The notes: generated by a model from the sequence alone, not told the origin. 64,000 nucleotides of DNA from an uncultured Hyphomicrobium sp. (GCA_934555825.1 CAKTFJ010000001.1:62001-126000), one strand, 5' to 3'; shown: positions 52,855 to 61,180, counted from the first letter of the stretch. Program-made: numbers and translations.

Positions 52855-53368
52855 CGCCGTTCGCTCCTGACAAAATAAATCAGAAAAATTGGCGCGCAAT
52901 TTTCTCTTTTTATACGTATTTATAAACGCCCTCTTCGAAAGGTGTGAAAAGGGTTAACTTCCGCCCCAAAAAATCTCGCGCGGCTATCTATGGCGATAAT
53001 TGCGGAGATGGCAGTTGGGATGCGGGACGTGAGTTTTAGATTGAAGCTTCGGCGCTTTCCGGTGGGCTCGCCGTCATGTTGGCTATCCTGTGTCTGGCGG
53101 CTGGAAGCGCGGCACTCAGAACGCTTGGATCGGTTGATGCCGCCGGATGGCCGCCGGCTCGTTTGGTGACGTTTCTCCGGCCTATCTTTATGGCTACGCG
53201 TCGGCTGCCGTCACGGTGTGCCTTTTGAAAGAGGGGACGGCGTAGGGGGCTCGAGCGCACGCTTGGGGATGGGCGAGCTGCAAATTCCTTCCTTTCGGAA
53301 ATCTCCAAGGGGTTTTTTGGGCGTCTGACCGCGACGCCAATGCGCATGGCCGCCAGCCCCTTTTCGAT

Positions 53369-53567
53369 CAGGTTTTGAGTTTATGCGGCAACGGAATTTC
53401 CGACAGCGGAAACCTGCTTTCGACCTCGACCCTTGAAGTCGAGGCGCTGCCCCATTGCGGGGCGGTCATTAACGTTTTGTAGATGAGTCGCTTGCGGGCA
53501 GCTTCATTCCTCTATTTCTTATTTAACATCTTTTAACCATCGGAAGTTTTGCGTCTTCCGTTTTTTT
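53369..53567 (+). promoter_or_regulatory. Structured 5' leader of the exopolysaccharide synthase gene
   Basis: Within 200 bases upstream of the GTG start are four strong hairpins: an outer stem CAGGTTT/AAACCTG (53369-53375 / 53410-53416) enclosing TTTCCG-ACAG-CGGAAA (53397-53412); CCTCGAC/GTCGAGG (53424-53444); GCCCC/GGGGC (53449-53463); and an intrinsic terminator CGGAAG/CTTCCG plus T7 (53541-53567). The last ends 11 bases before the start codon. The arrangement looks like an aptamer plus terminator platform, or an sRNA. It matches no riboswitch class that I recognise. Confidence 0.5.
53541..53567 (+). terminator. Intrinsic terminator immediately before the exopolysaccharide synthase gene
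   Basis: CGGAAG TTTTGCGT CTTCCG (53541-53560) followed by seven Ts (53561-53567). It points in the direction of the downstream gene and precedes its GTG by 11 bases, so it would stop transcripts before the coding region unless antitermination occurs. The stem is short, but the T-run is good. Confidence 0.6.
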
Positions 53568-53578
53568 GAGTCATTTGC

Positions 53579-56500
53579 GTGGCCGAGCGCCGTCACACGC
53601 CTGTGTTCTACGACCGCAATGGGCGTAGGGGGTACGTTGTGACATTCGCAGCTCTCCTGGCCGCGGTCGTCACGGTCTCCGTTCTGCTTTGTCTCGCCAT
53701 CAGCCTTGCCACACCGGCTGTGCTGCCGAAGCTCACGATGGCTATCGGGCGGACGTTGAGCCACAGTCTGCCGTCGCTGTCGTTTACGAGCGTGTCGCCC
53801 GCGCTCGATCTCGAACATTTGCGGAGTTCCGATGCGGATGGGCGGCAGGTTCCGCGCCTCGCGTTCTACAATAGCTGGAACGAGAACGGATTTTTCTCGC
53901 TCAGGGCGAATTCAAACTTGCTCGACGTCCTCCTTCCCGAGTGGCTGCACACCAGCGGTGCGGAGGGTGCGATCTCACGCGACGATTCCCGTAAGGAGTC
54001 GGAAACGCGTCTGTGGATTCAAAAGAATGCGCGCCATCTGGCGATCATGCCCGTGATCAACAACTACGATCCAGTGGCAGGAGAGTGGGACGGCGGTGCG
54101 ATAGACGCGATGCTGGCGAGCGATAGTGCGCGTCAGGCGCTTACGAAGAATATTGCGGACTATCTCAAGGAAAAGCGCGACCAAGGCATCGTCGTCGATT
54201 TCAAAAAATTGAGCGATTGGAGCATCCCGCTCTTCATCGACTTTCTTGCTGAGCTCAAGGCGGCGCTTCATTTGGAGGGGCGCAAAGTGCTCGTCGCCGC
54301 GCCTTCTTATGAAAAGCGGTGGAATTTGTGGAAGCTTTCGAGCGCGGCCGATCAAGTCATTATTCTTGCCTATGACCAGCACTGGGAGGGTGGAAGTTCG
54401 GGACCGCTCAGCGCGCAGGGTTGGTTCGAAGATCAGCTCGACAGGGCCTTTGCGACCAATTCCGGAAACAAGTTCGTTGTCGGGATCGGCTCATATGCCG
54501 TCGATTGGGACAATGAAGGATCTGCCCGGCGCGTCTCCGTTCCAGAGGCGTGGGATGTTCTGGAAGAATCCAAGTCGGTGCTGCATTTCGAGGGGCAGAG
54601 CCTCAATCCGACGTTCGGCTACAAGTCCGGGAGCGAGGAGCGGCAGGTCTGGTTCCTCGATGGCGTCACAGGCTACAATCAGGTGGCAGCGGCTCTGGCG
54701 ATGAAGCCAGGCGGTCTCGCGCTTTGGCGTCTCGGCACGGAAGACCCCACCATCTGGTCCAGTTTCGCGCGTGGGAAGATTGCCGAGGAACGTGTCCTCG
54801 AAGATCTCAAGTCATTGCAGCCGAGCGGCGCAATTCTGCACAAGGGTGAGGGCGAGGTTCTCTCCGTCTCCGATCGGCATTCCGCCGGACAAAGGACGAT
54901 CGATTTTCAGAAGGAGTTCAACCTCATTGTCTCGCAGACAGTGACGGAGCTGCCGAAGTCTCTCAGCCTGCACCGTTGGGGCCGCAATTCCGGAAAGCTT
55001 CTTGCACTCACTTTTGACGACGGGCCCGCAAGGCCTTTTACGCCGCGCATTCTCGATATTCTCAAAGAAAAGGATGTGAAGGCGACGTTCTTCGTCGTCG
55101 GTGCCAATGCGGCGCTTGAGCCGAGTTTGTTAAAGCGGATCTACGCCGAAGGCCACGACATCGGCAATCATACGTTTACCCATCCCAACCTGAGCTCGGT
55201 CGGCCCCACGCTTCTCGATCTCGAGCTCAACGCAACGCAACGTATTCTGGAAGCCAAGATCGGCGTTGGAACGCGACTGTTCCGGCCTCCATTCAACAAG
55301 GATTCCGAGCCGGAGGGGCGAAACGAGGCGCGAACGCTGATCAACTCTGCAGCGCTTGGCTACATCACGATCGGATTGAAGATCGATCCGCTCGATTGGG
55401 CGAGGCCAGGCGTTGAAGAAATTATCGAGCGTACGGTGTCCTATGCCGAGGCGCGCCGCGGTAACGTCATCCTCTTGCACGACGGCGGTGGCGACAGGAC
55501 GCAAACCGTCGATGCGTTGCCACAGATCATCGACCGGCTTCATGCGCGTGGTTTCCGCTTCGTAACGGTGCATGAGCTTCTTGGCCTCAAGCGCGAGGAG
55601 GTGATGCCGCCGATCCATACATCGACGACGTATGCGGTGTCGCTGAACAACGCGGGCTTCACCATTCTAAGCACCAGCACGAATGCCGTCGGCGTTCTGT
55701 TTTTTGTGTCCATTCTTCTGGGTATCGGGCGCCTTCTCCTGGTGAGTGCCGGAGCAATCGTCCAGCAACGCCGCGTGCGCTCGCGCGAGGCGCTGACGTG
55801 GGCGCCGCGGTCGCTGGCGGTGATCGTGCCTGCGTACAACGAAGAGAAGTGCATCGTCGATTCCGTACATGCGCTTCTTGCCATGGATGGTTTTGCGCCG
55901 GATATCATCGTCGTTGACGACGGCTCGACGGACGCCACATACGACGTGGCACGGGCGGCGTTCATCGACGAACCTCGCGTCAAGGTCGTCACCAAGGAGA
56001 ACGGCGGAAAAGCCTCGGCGCTCAATCACGGTCTGCAACTGACGGACGCGGAGATCATCGTCGCTATCGACGCCGATACACGGCTGGATCGCGACGCCAT
56101 CACGTGGCTGGTGCGCCACTTCGGAGATCCGAAGGTTGGCGCGGTCGCAGGTTGTGTCGAGGTGGCCAATCAGGCGCGTCTCATTACCCGCTTCCAAGCG
56201 CTCGAGTATGTCATCAGCCAGAACCTCGATCGGCGGGCGTTCGAGATGGTCAACGGCATTATCGTCGTGCCGGGGGCGATCGGGGCCTGGCGCCGCCAAG
56301 CGGTGCTCGATGTCGGTGCGTACGACGACGACACGCTAGCGGAAGACGCCGACCTCACGCTCAAGCTCGAACGGGCAGGATGGCGCATTCTCACCGAGCC
56401 GAAGGCGTTCGCTCGGACGGAAGCGCCTCAGACCACCCGGCTTTTTCTGCGGCAGCGGTTTCGCTGGATGTTCGGGATGCTACAGGTTGCGTGGAAGCAT

Positions 56501-56941
56501 CTCGAGGTCGTTCGCCAGCGCGGTGCGGGCGGCGTCAAATACCTGACTTTGCCAAATATTGTTTTTTTCCAATTCTTTTTTGCGCTCGTCGCTCCAGTGG
56601 TGGATGTTTTGCTCGTTGCGAGCCTTTTTCTCGACGTCATGCACTATTTGCAGTTCGAGGCCTCTGGGCTTTCGCCCCGTACCAAGTCCTTGGCGTTTTA
56701 TTGGGCAATTTGGCAGTTGCTCGAATTCAGCGTGGCTGTGCTGGCATTTTGGCTGGACGGGCGACGTATCTCTTGGAGCTTGTTACCTCTCTTGATTTTG
56801 CAGCGTTTCTGTTATCGGCAACTTATTTATTACGTGGCGATCAAAAGTTTCGCTGCTGCGATTAGGGGATCTCTTATCGGGTGGGACAAGCTGCCCCGAC
56901 AAGGTCTCGGGATTCTGCCAAATAAATCTGGAGATACCTAG
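53579..56941 (+). CDS. Fused degenerate GH18 - NodB polysaccharide deacetylase - GT2 synthase
   Basis: 1120 residues. TM1 about 19-44. A GH18-like domain (about 90-400) follows, where the usual catalytic DxxDxDxE reads QGIVVDFKK, with the catalytic Glu replaced by Lys, so hydrolysis is doubtful. A NodB deacetylase (about 470-650) is intact: LALTFDDGPARP, HDIGNHTFTHPNLS, RLFRPPFNKD and ILLHDGGG. After a membrane helix (about 700-725), the GT2 domain starts VIVPAYNEE, IIVVDDGSTDATYD, VAIDADTRLD, EDADLTLKLERAGW and LRQRFRWMFG (Q-x-x-RW), the signature of processive synthases (PgaC/NodC/chitin synthase), and the C-terminus has several membrane helices. It would polymerise and partly deacetylate an N-acetylglucosamine-type chain. 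GTG start at 53579. Confidence 0.9.
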   Translation: MAERRHTPVFYDRNGRRGYVVTFAALLAAVVTVSVLLCLAISLATPAVLPKLTMAIGRTLSHSLPSLSFTSVSPALDLEHLRSSDADGRQVPRLAFYNSWNENGFFSLRANSNLLDVLLPEWLHTSGAEGAISRDDSRKESETRLWIQKNARHLAIMPVINNYDPVAGEWDGGAIDAMLASDSARQALTKNIADYLKEKRDQGIVVDFKKLSDWSIPLFIDFLAELKAALHLEGRKVLVAAPSYEKRWNLWKLSSAADQVIILAYDQHWEGGSSGPLSAQGWFEDQLDRAFATNSGNKFVVGIGSYAVDWDNEGSARRVSVPEAWDVLEESKSVLHFEGQSLNPTFGYKSGSEERQVWFLDGVTGYNQVAAALAMKPGGLALWRLGTEDPTIWSSFARGKIAEERVLEDLKSLQPSGAILHKGEGEVLSVSDRHSAGQRTIDFQKEFNLIVSQTVTELPKSLSLHRWGRNSGKLLALTFDDGPARPFTPRILDILKEKDVKATFFVVGANAALEPSLLKRIYAEGHDIGNHTFTHPNLSSVGPTLLDLELNATQRILEAKIGVGTRLFRPPFNKDSEPEGRNEARTLINSAALGYITIGLKIDPLDWARPGVEEIIERTVSYAEARRGNVILLHDGGGDRTQTVDALPQIIDRLHARGFRFVTVHELLGLKREEVMPPIHTSTTYAVSLNNAGFTILSTSTNAVGVLFFVSILLGIGRLLLVSAGAIVQQRRVRSREALTWAPRSLAVIVPAYNEEKCIVDSVHALLAMDGFAPDIIVVDDGSTDATYDVARAAFIDEPRVKVVTKENGGKASALNHGLQLTDAEIIVAIDADTRLDRDAITWLVRHFGDPKVGAVAGCVEVANQARLITRFQALEYVISQNLDRRAFEMVNGIIVVPGAIGAWRRQAVLDVGAYDDDTLAEDADLTLKLERAGWRILTEPKAFARTEAPQTTRLFLRQRFRWMFGMLQVAWKHLEVVRQRGAGGVKYLTLPNIVFFQFFFALVAPVVDVLLVASLFLDVMHYLQFEASGLSPRTKSLAFYWAIWQLLEFSVAVLAFWLDGRRISWSLLPLLILQRFCYRQLIYYVAIKSFAAAIRGSLIGWDKLPRQGLGILPNKSGDT

Positions 56942-56983
56942 GATTGTTGCAGGTGCGCCACTTTCGTCGGCGCCGATTCATGA

Positions 56984-56995
56984 TACCTAGGGGTA
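56984..56995 (+). promoter_or_regulatory. Shared upstream motif TACCTAGGGGTA (copy 1)
   Basis: TACCTAGGGGTA lies about 70 bases upstream of the BcsS gene start. The same 12-mer, in the same orientation relative to its gene, is 50 bases upstream of the GH5 gene. It has TACC/GGTA mirrored arms and resembles the heptamer type (TACCCCT) of NarL/LuxR-like response regulators. A partial copy, TACCTAGG, overlaps the stop of the synthase gene (56937-56944). Confidence 0.45.
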
Positions 56996-57064
56996 TTGCC
57001 GTAGTATGCCTTTCTTTGTTTTGCGTTGGCAGAGCCTAGAAATCCGACGCAAAGGATAAGGCCC

Positions 57065-57844
57065 ATGGCCATGAAGTCACCGCGCCCATTCTGGTCGACG
57101 TGTGTGGCGCTCAGCATCTCGACTTTCACGACGGTTTCAGCGTACGCGCAATTCCTCGATACGCCGCCCTCTCCAGGGGCAACGTCGACGGTCGTATTCT
57201 CGGGGATTGATTTTTCCAAAGATTCCTATGCGGGCTGGACGGGCGTGATCGTTTCGCTCGAACGGGATCTCGGAAAAAGCGGGTTCATGTTTCGCGCGGT
57301 CGGTGTCCATGCGGGATATGAATACGATACGACATTCGGTAATACGCCCGTCGTTATCGATGGCGATGCGTGGATCGGAGATGCGATGATCGGCTATCAA
57401 GCCGTTCTTCCCGCTTTTCGCGCTGCCGCGTATATCGGCATCGAATATCAGGATCACGACCTGACGCCCGACGATCCCAGCAATGTCGTCAATGGCGATG
57501 AGGCCGGGTTCAAAGTGGTTGGTGAACTCGAGTCGCCGTGGTCGTCGCCGTTCTATTTCGGAGCCATCGGTGCCTACTCGACAGCCTTCGACGCGTACTG
57601 GACACGCGGCCGCCTCGGCCTCAGGCACGAGGGTCTTCTGTTCGGCGTGGAAGGCGGGGCGAGTGGTAACGACGGCTACGACAATCAACGGCTCGGCGGG
57701 TTCTTCGAGTTCCCGGTGCCGATGGGGCCACTTACGGGCTATGTTTCGCTCAACGGCGGCTACCAGTTCGCGGATGAGGGTGAAGCCGGTCTCGGCGGTG
57801 GTCGCGGCGCCTACGGTGGTGTGGGCTACAGCTTCTCATTCTAA
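57065..57844 (+). CDS. bcsS: BcsS-family outer-membrane beta-barrel protein (cellulose biosynthesis BcsS)
   Basis: 259 residues. Signal peptide to about residue 30 (STCVALSISTFTTVSAYAQ). The mature part alternates hydrophobic/hydrophilic strands: STVVFSGIDFSKDSYAGWTGVIVSLERDLG, FMFRAVGVHAGYEYD, GDAWIGDAMIGYQAVLPAFRAAAYIGIEYQDHDL, GRLGLRHEGLLFGVEGGASGN and GYVSLNGGYQFADEG, ending in YGGVGYSFSF (terminal Phe). That is the BcsS barrel described for cellulose export in alphaproteobacteria. No bcsA is present in the window, so it probably serves the amino-sugar polymer made upstream. ATG at 57065 has AAAGGA eight bases before. Confidence 0.85.
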   Translation: MAMKSPRPFWSTCVALSISTFTTVSAYAQFLDTPPSPGATSTVVFSGIDFSKDSYAGWTGVIVSLERDLGKSGFMFRAVGVHAGYEYDTTFGNTPVVIDGDAWIGDAMIGYQAVLPAFRAAAYIGIEYQDHDLTPDDPSNVVNGDEAGFKVVGELESPWSSPFYFGAIGAYSTAFDAYWTRGRLGLRHEGLLFGVEGGASGNDGYDNQRLGGFFEFPVPMGPLTGYVSLNGGYQFADEGEAGLGGGRGAYGGVGYSFSF

Positions 57845-57981
57845 GACGCCAACGGGGGCGTGGAGTTGGGTCGGGGCCTCGGCCCGTGGGCCGATCTATT
57901 TGCGCGAACCGTGTATGTGTGGGTCAGGCTCGCCGTTTTTGGCTGGCCGTGATCTCAGCCAGTCCGAATTAGAGATTGCAG

Positions 57982-58004
57982 CCGCGGTGTGAAGAGCACC
58001 GCGG
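57982..58004. terminator. Bidirectional terminator between bcsS and the chitosanase gene
   Basis: CCGCGGTG-TGAAGAG-CACCGCGG is a perfect 8-bp GC stem (57982-58004). It separates two convergent genes and has CCTCTTTGATT on the plus side and GCAATCTC on the minus side. No long U-run, but position and stem suit a shared terminator. Confidence 0.6.
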
Positions 58005-58030
58005 CGCCTCTTTGATTGCTTCTGGGCGGA

Positions 58031-58909
58031 TCAGGACACCTCGGCGTTGAAGTGCGCGCTCGTCACGAGCACCGGTGGTTCTAGGCCCGGATTGTGCGCG
58101 AGAAGATCTGATAGGACATCGACGCGCCCCACGGACTGACGCCACACATCGGCGGTCTCGCGATTGGCGGGCTCTGCGAGCACATGCCGGCGCATCTTCA
58201 GAAATGCATGCAGAAATTCGACTTCGCGGCCTTCTTTCGGTGAGCCGACAGCTTTCTGTGCTCTCTCCGATATGGCGCCGAAAGAATCGGGATCCTCGCC
58301 GCCGCCGTGTTGGAGGATCGTATCGTAGAATATGAGCCGCCCGACGGGGAGGGTGACACCAAGTGTGTCGGCTGCTTCCATCGCGGGGTTGAAGTACAAG
58401 CGATCGGCGACCTCGTCACATGCCTGCTGAAGAAATGGTCCGCGGGCAAGTTCGCGGCCCCAGGCTTTCGCGAAGCCTGTCAATTTTGCCGAGTCTGTTC
58501 CGGAGGCTTTCGGCGGGAGTTGTGCGAGAAATGGTGTCAGGCTGTTGACTGCAGCGAGTTCCGTATAGCGTTCGATGATCCAGCCGGCTTCGAGCTCGTT
58601 CGTTACAAATCCATATTGTGTGATTGTGTAGCCGCGGCCGTCTCCGAGGTCCTCGATGTAGCCGAAGTCGGGCCGCGGTGCGCCGACCTCAAAAATGTTC
58701 GAGATCGATTTGATCCTTTGGACCATGGCCCTGTCGATGTTCGGCTGGGGGCCGGTGCGTTCGGAGTGCGGCGCCATCTCTGCCACTCGCCCGATGTTTC
58801 GATGCGCAATATGCGTGGCGCCAACTGCGAGGGACAAGACAATTACGTGGCGACGATTAATGCGCACGCCGCTCTGCGTGCTCGCTTGCGTTGAGGCTTC
58901 GGCCGTCAT
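58031..58909 (-). CDS. GH46-like chitosanase
   Basis: 292 residues. A hydrophobic N-terminal stretch with INRRHVIVLSLAVG is a Tat-like or uncleaved signal. The domain begins about 56 (RAMVQRIKSISNIFEVG) and carries the GH46 signature DFGYIEDLGDGRGYTITQYGF, where the Glu (residue 86) is the general acid. In the reference Streptomyces enzyme the second catalytic residue (Asp40) aligns with Glu107 here (FVTNELEAGWI), a conservative change. Later segments: GRLIFYDTILQHGGGEDPDSFG and VGRVDVLSDLLAHNPG. It hydrolyses glucosamine-rich (chitosan) chains, and fits beside the deacetylase-synthase as a trimming or release enzyme. ATG at 58909. Confidence 0.82.
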   Translation of the reverse strand: MTAEASTQASTQSGVRINRRHVIVLSLAVGATHIAHRNIGRVAEMAPHSERTGPQPNIDRAMVQRIKSISNIFEVGAPRPDFGYIEDLGDGRGYTITQYGFVTNELEAGWIIERYTELAAVNSLTPFLAQLPPKASGTDSAKLTGFAKAWGRELARGPFLQQACDEVADRLYFNPAMEAADTLGVTLPVGRLIFYDTILQHGGGEDPDSFGAISERAQKAVGSPKEGREVEFLHAFLKMRRHVLAEPANRETADVWRQSVGRVDVLSDLLAHNPGLEPPVLVTSAHFNAEVS

Positions 58910-59340
58910 CCCCGCTCCGATCCGGTCCCCGCTGCGCGTATGCGCCGACCGAGTAGACCTGGCCGGACGCGTGGGATACGCACACTGGGTTGCGAAGTCG
59001 GGTAACCTCGATGCTGCTGTCGCTCGAGTTCGTGCGGTGTGGAATGAATATCGCGACCGCTCGTCGACAATGCTCAGCTATTTTGGGAAGCCAAGTTGCC
59101 GGACGGTCTGGTCCACAGCTATCGGGGAATTCGTGGGAGTGGCCGCGAGAGGCGTGTCCGGAGCGTCACAGGCGTGCCGGTGCGGCCCGCGCTGGGTTGG
59201 GGCGAGTTGGCACTTGCGCCCGCTGCGCGCAGCGATGCGGGAGGTTGTCGAGCATCTTTCGGCCCGAGGGGATCGGATCGGCAACGCCAGGTGTTCGTTG
59301 ACGCCGATGCTTCACTTCGGACTGAGGGGAACCGAAGCGA
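58910..59340. other. Intergenic region between the chitosanase and GH5 genes
   Basis: 431 bases with no convincing gene; plus-strand readings here are shadows. The right end contains one arm of the hairpin repeat described at 59315-59409. The region includes the chitosanase promoter (minus strand), which I could not define. Confidence 0.4.
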
Positions 59341-59409
59341 TCATGGCCTCTTTAGTAAGACCGATGGATCCCGCTTGGGACTGATAGGGTCCGAAGCGAT
59401 CATGGTCTT
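59315..59409. repeat. Imperfect direct repeat with hairpin core at the 3' end of the GH5 gene
   Basis: Two copies about 59 bases apart (59315-59349 and 59374-59409) share CTT-GGACTGA-GGG--CCGAAGCGATCATGG-CT. The identical core is CCGAAGCGATCATGG. Copy 1 has CTTCGG...CCGAAG arms that fold on each other; copy 2 has lost one base of symmetry (CTTGGG). The GH5 stop codon TGA (59343-59341) lies inside copy 1, so the last 20 codons of GH5 are encoded by this duplication. Confidence 0.6.
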
Positions 59410-61131
59410 GTGCGGAGGCTTGAGGGCGTCCTCGAGCGCATGGACTAATTTCGGGTTGGGTCTGATCGGCGGGTGCGCGAACTCGAACTCGCCCGAGTTG
59501 CGGACGAACACGCCCATCGTATCGCCATGGTATTCCCAGTACGCGTACGCGACGGTGTGTTTCTCGAGAAGCTCCAGGATATCCCTCAGCCAAGCTGCGC
59601 CGCCGCGCTTGCCTTTAAAGGCAGTTCCGATGAGGCCGAATTCCATCACCGACATGGGCACATTGTGCTTTGCGCCGAATTCGAGCGACTCCTGCATCTT
59701 GTGTTCGAGAAGCCGTTTTGTGCGGCCGATGAATGCCCCCCGGCTGCTCCCGGCGGGGTTTTTGTAGAAGTCGATTTCAAGATAGACCCCGCCGCGCTCG
59801 CTTCCGCCGGACGGGCGTATGTCTTGCCCCCTCAATCGGCCGACGATCCGATAACTGTGGCCGGGAACAATGGCGAAGAAGTTGTCGTCGCTGCTCCAGC
59901 CGGAGATCCGGTTGCGCTCCAAGCCTGAGATCACGAGGCTGTAATCGTCGTTGAAGCCTATATCCCATGAGATGCGGAATTTGCTGGTGTCGCTGTTCTG
60001 CTGGCCCCAGGGATACCAGTGAAGAACGCGCTCCTCGTCTAGCGGGTCACGGGCCACCTCTCCGATCAGATTGCCGGCTCGATCGTATTCGAGCACCTTC
60101 ACGTCGTCGACGTGGACAGTTCCGTGGACGGGCCCGCGTGCGACCACCATGGGTAGTCCGGCGACTGCGGCTTTGTCGGTCACGGTGACGCGCCCACTAT
60201 CGTAGAGCTGCCAATCGCTATCGCCATCAACGACCGAAGGCGTCGATATGCGCGCATTGGGAATGAGAATCTGGCCACCTGTTGGGAGTAGGACTTTCGG
60301 ATCGGGGTATCGCCCGCCGTCGTCGGTCGGTCGTTCAAGCCACTTTGCGGACTGGTGCGTGTATCGAATGGGTTCGTAGAAATGAAAATCGTAGAGGGCA
60401 TTGTTGTCGTCGACGAGAAAATGTCGCTCGAGACCTTGAGTGCCGTACTGGCCCTCCGTCCCGTATAGGGCGCCTACGATGATGACGTGGTTTTTGTTGA
60501 CCTCTCGGATGGCGCTCACGAGCTTTCGGGCAAGGTCGCGCCACTGTTGCCCTGTTTCGTCCAGCGTCACGGGTTCGTTGAGGATGTCGAGGGCGGCGAT
60601 GTTTTCCCGATCGCGATACCTTGCGGCGATGTCCTTCCACATCTCGATATTTTTTTGCTGGATCTTTGGATCGCGCCATATGTCGAAATTGACGCGCTTC
60701 GTCGGGTCGAGCCAAAAACTTCCGATTGGCGTGTGAAGGTCGAGGATGAGGTTTATTCCGTGATCGTTCGACATTTGGACGTTGCGGTCGAGCCACCGGA
60801 AAAACGTATTGCGATCCCGGTCGTACCAATCGCCGTTGAACGCGAATCTAACGGCATTGAAGCCAAGTTCACGTACGCGACCGAAATCTGCGGCGAAATG
60901 ATGGGGCGACTCGAGGAGCTCAGCCGGGGACAGGTCCATAAAATAAAAATTCGAGAAATTGACGGCCCGCAGCATCAAGCGCCTTCCGTTGCGCACCAGA
61001 TGCCGCCCTTCGACTTTGATAAAGCTCGTCTTTTGGTCGGGCGGCGGCTCGGCGTGCGCTTCGGTAGGGGCGGTGGCGGCCGTGAACAAAATGGCCAAGG
61101 CAGCAGGTAGAAGAACAGGACGCCTATTCAA
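59341..61131 (-). CDS. GH5-family glycoside hydrolase with an inserted domain
   Basis: 596 residues from a TTG start at 61131 with GGAGG just upstream. Signal MNRRPVLLPAALAILFTAATAPTEAHA. The GH5 barrel shows the acid residue in ALDILNEPVTL (Glu186) and the nucleophile in SVMEFGLIGT (Glu497). The 310-residue gap is far larger than the usual 100-150 between these sites; residues about 290-460 form an insertion with beta-sandwich character (WQLYDSGRVTVTDKA, FRISWDIGFNDDYSLVISGL, SYRIVGRLRGQDIRP), probably a carbohydrate-binding module. The C-terminal tail (KTMIASDPISPK) is encoded by the hairpin repeat. Substrate is likely a beta-1,4 glycan and might be the exopolysaccharide itself. Confidence 0.85.
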   Translation of the reverse strand: MNRRPVLLPAALAILFTAATAPTEAHAEPPPDQKTSFIKVEGRHLVRNGRRLMLRAVNFSNFYFMDLSPAELLESPHHFAADFGRVRELGFNAVRFAFNGDWYDRDRNTFFRWLDRNVQMSNDHGINLILDLHTPIGSFWLDPTKRVNFDIWRDPKIQQKNIEMWKDIAARYRDRENIAALDILNEPVTLDETGQQWRDLARKLVSAIREVNKNHVIIVGALYGTEGQYGTQGLERHFLVDDNNALYDFHFYEPIRYTHQSAKWLERPTDDGGRYPDPKVLLPTGGQILIPNARISTPSVVDGDSDWQLYDSGRVTVTDKAAVAGLPMVVARGPVHGTVHVDDVKVLEYDRAGNLIGEVARDPLDEERVLHWYPWGQQNSDTSKFRISWDIGFNDDYSLVISGLERNRISGWSSDDNFFAIVPGHSYRIVGRLRGQDIRPSGGSERGGVYLEIDFYKNPAGSSRGAFIGRTKRLLEHKMQESLEFGAKHNVPMSVMEFGLIGTAFKGKRGGAAWLRDILELLEKHTVAYAYWEYHGDTMGVFVRNSGEFEFAHPPIRPNPKLVHALEDALKPPHKTMIASDPISPKRDPSVLLKRP

Positions 61132-61180
61132 GACACTCCTCCCGACGCTTCAAAGTGCGTTCAGGTACGATCTCCGCTTT

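Larger units (their letters stand above)
52855..53578. other. Divergent intergenic region of the exopolysaccharide locus
   Basis: 724 bases with no convincing gene. The left 100 bases (52880-52960) are AT-rich (ATTTTCTCTTTTTATACG), presumably the promoter of the DUF3131 gene. The right part holds the structured leader described separately. The reading between 53036 and 53347 on the minus strand has no protein character. Confidence 0.5.

Noticed and set aside
53036..53347. Minus-strand reading of 103 codons in the gap before the exopolysaccharide synthase
   Set aside because: No signal, motif or upstream ribosome-binding site; lies in the leader region of a divergent gene.
58695..59384. Plus-strand readings between the chitosanase and GH5 genes
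   Set aside because: They run antisense to the chitosanase start and then through a repeat; no protein character.
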